Assembly (NCBI GenBank): GCA_017940005.1 | Contig: JAGAZO010000006.1 | Coordinates: forward strand, 19,088 to 83,087 | Source of the DNA: Treponema sp. | Lineage (GTDB): Bacteria > Spirochaetota > Spirochaetia > Treponematales > Treponemataceae | DNA length: 64,000 nucleotides | Direction: 5' to 3' | In this document: positions 45,778 to 54,823 of the stretch, in pieces | Numbering within the stretch: position 1 is the first letter of the stretch | How the letters are laid out: every line of letters begins with the position of its first letter | Notes under the pieces: generated by a model | Seen by the model: the letters and a program-made list of their open reading frames with translations, nothing else | What the model was told of the DNA's origin: nothing | The model's database searches: none | Program-made: the position numbers and the translations under genes

Positions 45778-47163
45778 ATGGCAAGCGAAAACTTTGACAT
45801 TTCCAAACTCATCCAGCAAAATAACAATTTTTCTCAAAAGACATTGCTTTCATATGTGTGGCGGTTGAGCGTGCCGAGCATTTTCGCGCAGATTTCTTCA
45901 ATCGTGATGCAGTACATAGATGCGGCAATGGTCGGGCATATAGGCGCAAATGCAGCTGCTGCAATAGGACTTGTGTCGCCTTCGATGTGGCTTTTTGGCG
46001 GCATATGCCATTCGTTTTCAACAGGATTTATCGTACAAGTTGCGCAAGCAGTCGGCGCGGGCGAACGGCAGCGTGCAAAGCAACTGCTTCGCGAATCGAT
46101 TGTCGCATGCATTGCGGTTGCGGGTATTGTTGCCGCCATAAGCTGTGCTATAAGCGGCAAGCTTCCAGTGTTGCTCGGCGCAGAACACGCGATTCACCAC
46201 GACGCGTCAATATATTTTTTTGTGTTTCAGTTGACGCTGCCAATTTTTCAGATAGTGTACTTGTTCAGCGGCATGCTGCAAGCAAGCGGCGATATGAAAA
46301 CGCCGGGCATTTTAAACGCGCTCATGTGTGCGCTTGATGTTGCGTTTAACTATGTGTTTATCGTTGTGCTTGAATACGGCGTTGCAGGCGCGGCATATGG
46401 CTCTGTGTGCGCCGCTGTCATCACAGCTGCTTTGATTGTGTATGCAACGCTCGTGCGCTCTCCGTATCTCAACATGCAAAAACGCAGTGAAGATGTCGCG
46501 CAACATTCGTGCTCATGGAAGATAGACAAAGATGATTTACGCCGCGCTGTAAAAATTGCACTGCCGATTGCAGGAGAGCGCGTCGCAATGAGCGGAGCAA
46601 TGGTCGCAACGACAGGATTGATTGCACCGCTTGGAGCAGTGCCGCTTGCTGCAAACTCATTTGCGGTGACAGCAGAATCGCTGTGCTACATGCCTGGCTA
46701 TGGCATTGAAGAAGCGGCAATGACGCTCGTGGGGCAAAGCGTGGGCGCAAAACGGAGCGACCTTGCAAAGCGATTTGCATGGCTCACTGTGGCAAGCGGC
46801 ATGGTAATTATGGCGCTTGCAGGATTAGTGATGTACGCGGCGTGTCCAACAGTATTTGCGTTCCTCACAAACGATGCAGCAGTGCAGCTGCTTGCAACGA
46901 GCGTGCTGCGCCTTGAGCTTGTCGCAGAACCATTTTTTGCCGCTTCGATTGTAGCATCTGGTGCACTTCGCGGCGCAGGCGACACATTCATTCCCAGTGT
47001 GATGAATTTTGGAAGCATTTGGGGCGTGCGCATTGTGCTCGCTGTTTTGCTTGTGCCGCGCTTTGGATTGCACGGCGCATGGATTGCCATGTGTGCAGAA
47101 TTATGTTTTCGCGGCATAATTTTTTTGATTCGCCTCGCGCGCAAAAAATGGGAACGTTGTTGA
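45778..47163 (+). CDS. MATE-family efflux transporter
   Basis: 461 aa, 12 predicted membrane helices in two homologous halves. The MATE hallmarks are SVPSIFAQISSIVMQYIDAAMVGHIG in helix 1 and, in the second half, ALPIAGERVAMSGAMVATTGLIAPLG. It probably exports drugs or metabolites in exchange for Na+ or H+. Start chosen at ATG 45778 with GGAAAG upstream, not the ORF's 45748. It is convergent with the ABC substrate-binding gene. Confidence 0.92.
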   Translation: MASENFDISKLIQQNNNFSQKTLLSYVWRLSVPSIFAQISSIVMQYIDAAMVGHIGANAAAAIGLVSPSMWLFGGICHSFSTGFIVQVAQAVGAGERQRAKQLLRESIVACIAVAGIVAAISCAISGKLPVLLGAEHAIHHDASIYFFVFQLTLPIFQIVYLFSGMLQASGDMKTPGILNALMCALDVAFNYVFIVVLEYGVAGAAYGSVCAAVITAALIVYATLVRSPYLNMQKRSEDVAQHSCSWKIDKDDLRRAVKIALPIAGERVAMSGAMVATTGLIAPLGAVPLAANSFAVTAESLCYMPGYGIEEAAMTLVGQSVGAKRSDLAKRFAWLTVASGMVIMALAGLVMYAACPTVFAFLTNDAAVQLLATSVLRLELVAEPFFAASIVASGALRGAGDTFIPSVMNFGSIWGVRIVLAVLLVPRFGLHGAWIAMCAELCFRGIIFLIRLARKKWERC

Positions 47164-47244
47164 CCATATTCTGCAATACGCGATTCTGCCATAAATGCAT
47201 TCATCTGTTGAATGTCTTCAAAATAATTGTCGTATGCTTTCCGT

Positions 47245-48165
47245 TCACTCTTCTGTGATGTCGCTTCCAAAATACTTGACGGAGATTGCCGCAAGCTCTC
47301 CCGATGAGGCAAGTTCTGCGATTGCGCTGTCGATTGCGTCACGAAGGGCGGCTGTATCTGCGCCTTTTCGCAATGGAAGTGCAACGAGCGACGCGTCTTG
47401 TGTGAGCACAGAAACTTTGAACGGCGCTTCGGGATGCACACTCATGTAATCATAAAAACTGACTTCTGCGTTGAGCGTCGCGTCAACGCGACGATGCAGC
47501 ACAAGTTCAAGCGTTTGATCGAATGAGTCAATTGTCGTTGTTTTCGCGCCGTAGCTTTCTGCGAGCTCTGCGTATGTTGAGCCGAGCGAGTTCGCAGTTG
47601 TCTTGCCGCGCAAGTCCTCAAACGACAAAATGTCATTCCTGTCTGTGCGCGTGATTATCGCCGTGCGGATATACGCATACGGCACCGAAAAATCGTACTT
47701 CTGCGAGCGTTCATCAGTGATTTCAACGCCGTTCGCCGCAATGTCGTACCGCTTTGAATCGATGCCGGCAAAAATGCCGTCCCATTCAGCTTCAACAAAA
47801 GTCGCACGTACGCCGAGTTTTTCTGCAATCTTTTCTGCCACTTCCACATCAAAGCCGACGAGCTTGTCGTTTTCGTCATGGTATGTCCACGGCGCCCATG
47901 TGCCTTCAGTTGCAATCACCAGTTCGCCTTTTGCCATGACGTGTGCGAGCAAATCACCTTGCGCCTGTTTTTTGGAGCAGCTCGTTATTGTGAAAAGCGT
48001 AACCACAAAAAGTGCGAGCAAGCATGATGTTGCAAACGATGTCGAAATACGCGCTTTGCTTGCAAAAATCAGCGCACGCAATGCACGCGTGAAAAATGAA
48101 ATGTGCGGAACACGTGCGAAAAATGAAACGCACGAGGCATTCACAAAATTTGTTAATTTTTTCAT
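47245..48165 (-). CDS. amino acid ABC transporter substrate-binding lipoprotein
   Basis: 306 aa, SBP family 3. The lipobox ITSC is at about residues 60-63, after an unusually long basic N-terminus of some 40 residues. The mature part begins VIATEGTWAPWTYHDENDKLVGFDVEVAEKIAEKLG and has NGVEITDERSQKYDFSVPY, typical of polar amino acid or cystine binders. AAGGGG precedes ATG 48165, which supports the long start. It belongs with the ATPase (49188) and permease (50032) genes, from which a glutathione peroxidase gene and a terminator separate it. Confidence 0.92.
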   Translation of the reverse strand: MKKLTNFVNASCVSFFARVPHISFFTRALRALIFASKARISTSFATSCLLALFVVTLFTITSCSKKQAQGDLLAHVMAKGELVIATEGTWAPWTYHDENDKLVGFDVEVAEKIAEKLGVRATFVEAEWDGIFAGIDSKRYDIAANGVEITDERSQKYDFSVPYAYIRTAIITRTDRNDILSFEDLRGKTTANSLGSTYAELAESYGAKTTTIDSFDQTLELVLHRRVDATLNAEVSFYDYMSVHPEAPFKVSVLTQDASLVALPLRKGADTAALRDAIDSAIAELASSGELAAISVKYFGSDITEE

Positions 48166-48385
48166 ATAGTTGACCCCTTGTAAAACTCGGCGGAGAATGA
48201 ACTTGCAATGTAAAACTGCATTGCAAAATTACCGAGCAACACTGCCTCTATTATTTACTAAAATGATGACACTTGTAAAGATGTAAGCGGATAACTCTCA
48301 ACGATTTGTGATATTTTCGCATATGGGTGAGTGCGTAATTTTTTGCCTCCACTCCGTCAGGTTTGCGTATGCTTTCATCACAATG

Positions 48386-48424
48386 AAAACTGTACTGGCA
48401 ATATCCTGACAGTACAGTTTTTTT
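48386..48424. terminator. bidirectional intrinsic terminator
   Basis: AAAACTGTACTG (48386-48397) pairs perfectly with 48410-48421; seven T follow on the plus strand and four T on the minus strand. On the minus strand it separates the glutathione peroxidase gene from the substrate-binding gene. The 48166-48528 gap also has a TTGCAATG/CATTGCAA stem in the leader of the latter and no other gene. Confidence 0.75.
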
Positions 48425-48528
48425 ATTCGGAAACAGGCAAGGTGGTTGCAGACAGAATGAGGCAGCAGCTGTTGGCGGTGCCATCGAAATGCCCTAGCCA
48501 AAAACATGTTTTACCTTGCCCTGAAAAA

Positions 48529-49170
48529 TCACTCCGCTAATAGTGCTACTATTTTCTTTTCGATTTTTTTCGGATTTACGGTCGATTCAAATCGCTCTAC
48601 GACAGTTCCGTCTTTACTCACGAGAAATTTCGTAAAGTTCCACTTGATATGTGCGTTATTTTTATAATCAGGATCTGTTTTTGCAACAACGTTTTTCAAA
48701 ATCGCTGCCGTCACACCAGTAAATCCTGCAAAGCCCTTTTGCGATTTTAAATATGTATACAGCGGCAGCTCATTTTCGCCGTTCACATCAATCTTTTGCA
48801 TCTGCGGAAACTGCGTGTTATATGTGAGTTGACAGAATTGTGTAATCTCTTTGTCAGTTCCAGGAGCTTGGTTGCCAAACTGATTGCATGGAAAATCGAG
48901 TATTTCAAGTCCACGCTCGTGATATGCTTCGTACAATTTTTCAAGGCTTTTGTACTGCGGTGTAAATCCGCAACCGGTTGCAGTATTAACAATTAATAAA
49001 ACTTTTCCTTTATATTGAGAAAGAGAAACATCATTACCGTTACCGTCTTTAAATGTGTAATCATAGATTGTCATATATGTCTCCTTTGCATCTTGTGCCG
49101 CTCTCTGCGCAAACGCACATATCATGCATACAAAATGCATAGTGATAAAAATAGTTCGCACTTTTTTCAT
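48529..49170 (-). CDS. glutathione peroxidase family protein (Cys type)
   Basis: 213 aa. The catalytic Cys lies in VNTATGCGFTPQY, with FPCNQFGNQAPG and IKWNFTKFLVSKDG downstream: a thioredoxin-dependent Cys peroxidase is likely. The first 32 residues look like a cleavable signal peptide (MKKVRTIFITMHF up to CAFA). An alternative start, ATG 49074 (MTIYDYTFKDG, the usual family start), has AAGGAGA at ideal distance, so exported and cytosolic forms are both possible. It lies 17 nt after the ABC ATPase gene, in the same operon. Confidence 0.92.
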   Translation of the reverse strand: MKKVRTIFITMHFVCMICAFAQRAAQDAKETYMTIYDYTFKDGNGNDVSLSQYKGKVLLIVNTATGCGFTPQYKSLEKLYEAYHERGLEILDFPCNQFGNQAPGTDKEITQFCQLTYNTQFPQMQKIDVNGENELPLYTYLKSQKGFAGFTGVTAAILKNVVAKTDPDYKNNAHIKWNFTKFLVSKDGTVVERFESTVNPKKIEKKIVALLAE

Positions 49171-49187
49171 ATCCTGCCCGCAAGTGC

Positions 49188-49928
49188 CTATCCGCGAGCG
49201 CGGATAGTTTTCAAAAAATCTTTTGTGCGCGCTTCTTTGGGATGCGCAAAAAATTCTTTTGATGGCGCGCTTTCAACGATTGTCCCATTTTCCATGAATA
49301 CAACTTTTGAAGAGACATGCTCGGCAAAATGCAGTTCGTGCGTCACCACAATCATAGTCATGCCTTCTTCTGCGAGCTGTTTCATCACTTCGAGCACTTC
49401 GCCGATAAGCTCTGGGTCAAGCGCGCTCGTTGGCTCGTCAAAGTAGATGATTTCGGGGGTTGCCGCAAGTGCGCGCGCGATTGCAACGCGCTGTTGCTGT
49501 CCTCCAGAAAGCTGCTGCGGGTACTGCGCTGCCTTTTCTGCAAGCCCTACTTTTTCGAGCATATTCATGCCGATTTTTTCAGCATCTGTTTTTTTCATAT
49601 GCCGCGCGACAATCAGTCCTTCTGTCACATTTTGCAACGCAGTTTTGTTGCGGAATAAGTTGTACTCTTGAAATACGAACGCTGTTTTTTTTCGCAAACG
49701 CAAAACATCTTTTTTTGACACTGTCTGAAAATTAATAATTTCTCCGTTGAAGGTCATAGTGCCTTCATCCGCTTTTTCAAGAAAATTGATGCAGCGCAGC
49801 AGCGTCGTTTTGCCAGAGCCGCTCGGCCCAATGATTGCAACGACATCGCCCTTGTGCACGGAAAGCTGTATGCCGTCAAGCACGCGCTGTGCGCCAAATG
49901 ATTTTTTGATATTGAAAACTTCAAGCAT
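49188..49928 (-). CDS. amino acid ABC transporter ATP-binding protein
   Basis: 246 aa (GlnQ/TcyC type). Walker A GPSGSGKTT, Q-loop FQEYNLF, signature LSGGQQQR, Walker B IIYFDEPTSALD, H-loop VTHEL. Start chosen at ATG 49928 (MLEVFNIKKSFG) with GGAG upstream; the ORF start at 49985 adds 19 unlikely residues. It energises uptake with the permease encoded just upstream and the lipoprotein downstream. Confidence 0.95.
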   Translation of the reverse strand: MLEVFNIKKSFGAQRVLDGIQLSVHKGDVVAIIGPSGSGKTTLLRCINFLEKADEGTMTFNGEIINFQTVSKKDVLRLRKKTAFVFQEYNLFRNKTALQNVTEGLIVARHMKKTDAEKIGMNMLEKVGLAEKAAQYPQQLSGGQQQRVAIARALAATPEIIYFDEPTSALDPELIGEVLEVMKQLAEEGMTMIVVTHELHFAEHVSSKVVFMENGTIVESAPSKEFFAHPKEARTKDFLKTIRARG

Positions 49929-50031
49929 ATCTATTGCTCCATTTGCTGTTTTTGCCGCATGCGTAAAAATCAGTGCGCGCTCCATTCCTCGTTTTTTGTT
50001 GCTGGTATAAAAACAATACGCATTCCGATTC

Positions 50032-50700
50032 TCACTTTACCGCGTACGCGCTCAACTTTTTTTCACCAACACGCTGCAACTTGGTGAGCACGGTAGAAAA
50101 CAGCAAATAGATGAGCGCAACTTCAATGTACAGCGCAAGCGGCTCATACGTGCGCGCCACAATACGCTGCGTCGCCATAAACATTTCCGTCACCGTGATA
50201 TTTGCAGCAAGCGAGGTTTCTTTTACCATAGCTATGAGTGAATTTGAAAGCGGCGGGAACGCAGTGCGAAACGCTTGCGGCAGCACAATGCGCCGCATCG
50301 CTTGCAAGTACGACATGCCCACGCAATAGCTCGCTTCAATCTGCCCGACGGGAATTGACTCAAGCGCGGCACGCATGGTCTCCGCTGCATATGCGCCTTC
50401 GTTAAACGCAAACACTACGATTGCGGCTGGAAACGGCTCAATCATAATGCCAAGATTTGGCAACCCATAAAACACAACATACAGCTGCACAAGTATGGGC
50501 GTGCCGCGAATCACCCAGATGTAAAACCGCGCAATCTCTTTGAGCACGTTGATTTTTGCAAACTGCACGAGCGCAGTAATCACTGCAATGACGAGCGCAA
50601 GCGAAAATGAAATAATCGTGAGCGGAATCGTCATCTTAATGCCAGGAAGCAAAATCTTCCAAAAGGAATCTACTACAATCTGTAAAACACGTTCATTCAT
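50032..50700 (-). CDS. amino acid ABC transporter permease
   Basis: 222 aa, HisM/GlnP family with five membrane helices. The start MNERVLQIVVDSFWKILLPGIKMTIPLTIIS is typical, as are IRGTPILVQLYVVFYGLP and the EAA-like loop ASYCVGMSYLQAMRRIVLPQAFR that meets the ATPase. First gene of the transporter operon; no Shine-Dalgarno sequence is seen before ATG 50700. Confidence 0.94.
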   Translation of the reverse strand: MNERVLQIVVDSFWKILLPGIKMTIPLTIISFSLALVIAVITALVQFAKINVLKEIARFYIWVIRGTPILVQLYVVFYGLPNLGIMIEPFPAAIVVFAFNEGAYAAETMRAALESIPVGQIEASYCVGMSYLQAMRRIVLPQAFRTAFPPLSNSLIAMVKETSLAANITVTEMFMATQRIVARTYEPLALYIEVALIYLLFSTVLTKLQRVGEKKLSAYAVK

Positions 50701-50776
50701 ATAGACATTTAAAATATACTAAATTTATTGTGTGAAGTGATTACCGCTCCATCGCGTCTGGCGAAGTATGATGATG

Positions 50777-51691
50777 TTACAACGTGCAATATGCCGACGC
50801 AATTTGCGCCGCCAAACGCGCATTGTTGTACACAAGCTGAATGTTTGCATCGAGGCTGTCACCGTCGGTAAGCTCTTTGATTTTGGCAAGCAAAAACGGC
50901 GTTGTCTCTTTGCCGCGAATCCCGCGTACTTGTGCATCGGAAAGCGCCTGCGCAATGGCCGCGTTGATTTTTGTGCTATCCATGCTGTACGCTTCTGGAA
51001 TTGGATTTGCCACGAGCATGCCGCCTCTCAGCTTGAGCGCGTGGTGCGTTTTTAATGCCCGTGCAACTGCGTCGGGCGTGTCCATTTCGTAATCGACGGG
51101 CAGCCCTGAATGACGCGAATAGAACGCGGGCAATTCTTTTGTGCCGTACCCGATGACAGGCACGCCGTGCGTTTCCAGATATTCGAGCGTCAAGGCAAGA
51201 TCGAGAATAGCTTTTGCGCCAGCGCACACAACGCACACGTCCGTATTGGCAAGCTCCTCCAAATCAGCGGAAATATCCATCGTCGTTTCAGCACCGCGAT
51301 GCACACCGCCAATGCCGCCCGTTGCAAACACAGTGATTCCCGCCATGTGCGCAATCATCATCGTTGTGGCAACTGTAGTAGCGCCGTCTTCACCGCGAGA
51401 CGCGAGCACTGCAATGTCGCGGCGGGAAGCCTTTGCAATCGTTGTTCCCTTTTTGCCAAAGTATTCGATTTCTTCTGACGTAAGCCCCGCTTTCAATTTT
51501 CCGCCGATCACTGCAATCGTTGCGGGCACCGCTCCCTCTTTTCTGATGATGTCTTCCACTGCGAGCGCCGTCTGCACGTTCTGCGGATACGGCATGCCGT
51601 GCGAAATAATTGTAGATTCCAACGCCACTACCGGCTTTCCCGCCTTGAGCGCGTCTCCCACGTCCGCTTTTATATCAAGATAGTCGTTCAT
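50777..51691 (-). CDS. psuG: pseudouridine-5'-phosphate glycosidase
   Basis: 304 aa, indigoidine-synthase-A-like family. It splits pseudouridine 5'-phosphate to uracil and ribose 5-phosphate. Hallmarks: VALESTIISHGMPYPQN, TVATTMMIAHMAGI, FATGGIGGVHRGAETTMDISADL and GYGTKELPAFYSR. GAGGAGG precedes ATG 51691. The kinase gene lies 213 nt upstream on the same strand, so the pair is a pseudouridine salvage operon. Confidence 0.95.
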   Translation of the reverse strand: MNDYLDIKADVGDALKAGKPVVALESTIISHGMPYPQNVQTALAVEDIIRKEGAVPATIAVIGGKLKAGLTSEEIEYFGKKGTTIAKASRRDIAVLASRGEDGATTVATTMMIAHMAGITVFATGGIGGVHRGAETTMDISADLEELANTDVCVVCAGAKAILDLALTLEYLETHGVPVIGYGTKELPAFYSRHSGLPVDYEMDTPDAVARALKTHHALKLRGGMLVANPIPEAYSMDSTKINAAIAQALSDAQVRGIRGKETTPFLLAKIKELTDGDSLDANIQLVYNNARLAAQIASAYCTL

Positions 51692-51904
51692 TATACCTCC
51701 TCGATAAACCTCACCTGATGTGCATTGCATGAAAACAACAAAGTGCAGTTTTGCCAACAGCACAATCTGCACCTGCTGCATGGTAAGCGATGCGCGGTGC
51801 AGCAAAATGCTGACGCGCACAACTGCCTTAATAAAACCACTGACAAAAACTGCTGCTCGCCGTGTTGTGCAACAGCGGAACGCATTACTGTTTGCCGCCA
51901 CACG

Positions 51905-53002
51905 CTATGTTCCGCCGCGTTTTGTGCGCTTCATCCGCGTCATCATTTTTTCCGCTGACAGCGACAGATTAATCGTCTGTGCACTTTCTGCTGCGATAGC
52001 TGCCGCTGCGTGCGCCATACGTGCAGTTTCTTCCAGCCCCGCGCCGTGCACCTGCGCGTATGCGAGCGCCGCCATAAACGCATCGCCTGAACCGGTGACA
52101 TTTACCACTTTTGCAGGGCAGCAGGGAATCACCAGTTTTTGCGTACTGTCTGCAGCGAGCACGCCGTCTTTTCCTAGAGAGATGAATACGCGTTGCACGC
52201 CGTGTGCAAGCAGCGCGTCTGCCGCAGCGAACAACGATTTTTTGCCCGTAATGGTGCATCCGCTCAACAGTTCCGCTTCCATGCGGTTCGGCTTCAGCGT
52301 AGTGATGCGCGGCAGAATCTTGCGCAAGCGCGGCGCTTTTGCAACAGAAACAGGGTCGGCAAAAAGCGGCGCGGTACAGTGGCGCGCAAGATATTCGAGC
52401 GATTTTTGCGGAACATTCGTGTCGATAACGACGAGCTGCGCGTTGTTCAAAAGCGGCATGTGCGCGGCAAGGTAGTCGCTCGTAATATGCTCGCAGATGT
52501 CCATGTCGGAGACCGCGCACGCCATGTCGCCATCGCTGTCCGAAATGAAAAGATACAGTGACGTCGCCGCGTTTTTTACACGCAGCGCGTGGGAAATGTC
52601 GATGCCTGCGCTGGTGCACGCAGATTCGATACGAGCTGCATAGTCGTCATCACCGAACGCGGTAAAAAACTGCACGTCCATACCGAGCAAAGCAAGATTG
52701 CACGCAATGTTGTGCCCTACCCCGCCGAGACTCGTCGTCACCGTTCCGGGATTTGAATCTTGCGCAACAAGCGGCGCGTACGGCATGCCGCCTATGTCTA
52801 TATTGACGCCGCCGACAACTGCAACATAGGTGCCTGATTTTACAACGTAGCCTTTTCCCGCTATGTACCCTTTTTTCATAAGATGGGAGATGTGCACCCC
52901 TACCGATGAACGGGTAATGCCTGCTTTCCGTGCAAGCTGCTCCTGCGAAATAAGCGGATTTTCTTGAATCCATTTTAAAATCTGCTGTTCACGGACTGTC
53001 AT
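51905..53002 (-). CDS. psuK: PfkB-family kinase with N-terminal HTH, probable pseudouridine kinase
   Basis: 365 aa from ATG 53002 (GGAG upstream). Residues 1-60 form a winged helix-turn-helix (REQQILKWIQENPLISQEQLARKAGITRSSVGVHISHL). The PfkB domain follows: VVGGVNIDIGG, TTSLGGVGHNIACNLALLG, and VTGSGDAFMAALAYA with the catalytic Asp. Next to psuG it should phosphorylate pseudouridine; the HTH suggests that it also regulates, perhaps its own operon. The strong promoter at 53076-53103 drives it. The 213-nt gap to psuG has no credible gene. Confidence 0.9.
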   Translation of the reverse strand: MTVREQQILKWIQENPLISQEQLARKAGITRSSVGVHISHLMKKGYIAGKGYVVKSGTYVAVVGGVNIDIGGMPYAPLVAQDSNPGTVTTSLGGVGHNIACNLALLGMDVQFFTAFGDDDYAARIESACTSAGIDISHALRVKNAATSLYLFISDSDGDMACAVSDMDICEHITSDYLAAHMPLLNNAQLVVIDTNVPQKSLEYLARHCTAPLFADPVSVAKAPRLRKILPRITTLKPNRMEAELLSGCTITGKKSLFAAADALLAHGVQRVFISLGKDGVLAADSTQKLVIPCCPAKVVNVTGSGDAFMAALAYAQVHGAGLEETARMAHAAAAIAAESAQTINLSLSAEKMMTRMKRTKRGGT

Positions 53003-53075
53003 GATACACTCCATTTCGCTGGTGGCACGCGCCCTGTTCAAACACAAGAAATGTTTACGTCGTAATCTATTGCTT

Positions 53076-53103
53076 ATTATAGCACATTGGAGTGAATTGT
53101 CAA
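53076..53103 (-). promoter_or_regulatory. psuK promoter
   Basis: TTGACA (53103-53098), 16-nt spacer, TATAAT (53081-53076): consensus in both boxes. Confidence 0.8.
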
Positions 53104-53280
53104 GCGGTTGTACGGTAACTGCACGCCACCGCATGCATGAACGCTGGAAGCCCTGCAGTCCCGCCGCACGCACCACGAACGACGAGATGAGCCGCGCAAG
53201 ACGGCGAAGAGCACAACCTGACTTGAAACGAAGTGGAAGAGCATACCCAAATCAACAATCTCTCCGCAAGTGAGCACGTT

Positions 53281-53410
53281 TCAACTTGCGAGCGCGTGCA
53301 GTTGGTGCGCACGGGCGCAATGCAATGAGACCGAGCAATCAATACGCGAGTTTTCTGCGAAAACTCGAAGTTCAAAACACCGCGCCATTTCAGCGGCGTT
53401 TTGAAACGTT
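53281..53410. repeat. second copy of the hairpin array
   Basis: The segment matches 11090-11193 in loops and flanks (GCAATG.AATGAGA, GCAATCAATACGCGAG, GAACGTT-like end). CGAGTTTTC/GAAAACTCG (53347-53355/53359-53367) is shared. The last hairpin (53371-53383/53393-53405, one mismatch) has a completely different stem but nearly the same loop, GCCATTTCA here and GCTATTTTA there. The 53104-53484 gap contains no gene. Confidence 0.7.
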
Positions 53411-53484
53411 TTCTCAACGTGTTGCAGTCGGGGCATTATCCCCTTCGCACAAATAAAGAATATTTAAATTATTCAGGAAACGCA

Positions 53485-54426
53485 TTAAGGAAGCACGCCG
53501 TTTTTCTTCAAGTACACGAACACGGAATCATCACCGACAAAGTGACCGCAGCCTGCAAAAATAAATGTCGTGCCGCCGTCAGAGAGCCACGCTTTTATTT
53601 TTTCCGCCCACGCTTTGTTGCGTTCGGTAAAAAATGCATTGTAATACGCTGTGTACAATGCATTTTTTGCTTCGGATTCTTTGCGCGAGCCTTCCATAAG
53701 TTTTGCTAATTTTTGCACGTCGCCCGCGAGATACGCTTCATACAACTCTTTCGTGTATTTGTTCATTTTTTCAGGCTGTGCGATGTCGTCGAGCATGTCC
53801 TTGAGCAGCACAAGTTGCTCGTCGTAACTGCCGAACTGCAAAATGTCTAACTGTGTTTCAAGAGAATCAAGCCCGTCCATATTTCTGCCCTGCTGATATG
53901 CGAGCAGCATAAACTGTCCGTCCATGCCTTTTTCTACCGAAAGCCCCGCATTCAAATAGATAGCAGTTTCGATTGCTGTTGTCGTAACCCACGGCTCGTA
54001 CACTGCATACTGTTCGGCAACATCTTTTTCAAGCACAGAAAAAAGTGCATCGCGTTGCGTACTCGTTATGTTGTGGAGCACATTTTTCCCTGCCGCTTTG
54101 ATTTGGCTTTGAATCATTCTGTTTGATATTTCAGTTTCAAAGACAGCCCAGTCTGCTGTAGAAATCTCACCAGCGATTCTATCTGCATGTAGCCACGCGT
54201 CAATAACTGTCGGTGCAAGTGGATACAGCCGCTCGTCTCCCAGATGAAATGTGCCTTGAATATACACTGTTGCAGGATTGCCGTTTTTATCTGTGCCATC
54301 GATGCGCCAAAACATGCGCTCTTGTGTTTTATCCTGCGCAACACCTCGACCTGCTTTGTTCGATGCGCACGAAACAAGCGCGAGCAGCAAAATGAGCGAT
54401 GTAGAAAAAACAAAATTTTTTTTCAT
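53485..54426 (-). CDS. TraB/GumN-family lipoprotein
   Basis: 313 aa from ATG 54426 (GGAGG upstream). Lipobox LVSC at about residues 17-20. The mature domain has the family's two GxxH-type motifs, YIQGTFHLGDERLYPL near residue 55 and FIFAGCGHFVGDDSVFVYLKKNG at the end, which resemble metalloprotease-like Tiki/TraB proteins. A peptidase-like or pheromone-shutdown role is only inferred. It lies alone; the 397-nt gap upstream (54427-54823) shows a possible TATACT near its start but no gene. Confidence 0.9.
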   Translation of the reverse strand: MKKNFVFSTSLILLLALVSCASNKAGRGVAQDKTQERMFWRIDGTDKNGNPATVYIQGTFHLGDERLYPLAPTVIDAWLHADRIAGEISTADWAVFETEISNRMIQSQIKAAGKNVLHNITSTQRDALFSVLEKDVAEQYAVYEPWVTTTAIETAIYLNAGLSVEKGMDGQFMLLAYQQGRNMDGLDSLETQLDILQFGSYDEQLVLLKDMLDDIAQPEKMNKYTKELYEAYLAGDVQKLAKLMEGSRKESEAKNALYTAYYNAFFTERNKAWAEKIKAWLSDGGTTFIFAGCGHFVGDDSVFVYLKKNGVLP

Positions 54427-54823
54427 AATGACCTCCGTAGTATTGACACGTGCAGCCAGCTCGCGCGTACACGGCGCGCAACAGAGGAACTCTATGCCGC
54501 GCGGCAACACATATACACAGTATACTGGAAAAGAAATTTTCCCGCAATGATTATCTGCTGACGTTGCAGACAACACAAGGTAAAAAAATACTACTAAAAT
54601 AGCGTGACGTTTTATCTTTTTGAGTCTTCAGAAAAAATTCGCTCATCTATGTGTGCGTGTGCACACTGTGCAACTGCAACCGTGCGGTTTTGCCATCACG
54701 ATTGTCCTAGATACATCAAGCCAAGCGCTTGTAATTTTATTTTAAAATGAGTAGCATAAAGCATGCAAAGCGTGCCAGTAAAAAGCGCTCGCCTAAATAT
54801 AAAAATGGTGAATTGAGGTATGT

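Noticed and set aside
51692..51901. 70-codon N-terminal extension of psuG
   Set aside because: The family starts at MNDYLDIK-like sequence and a perfect GAGGAGG lies just before ATG 51691.
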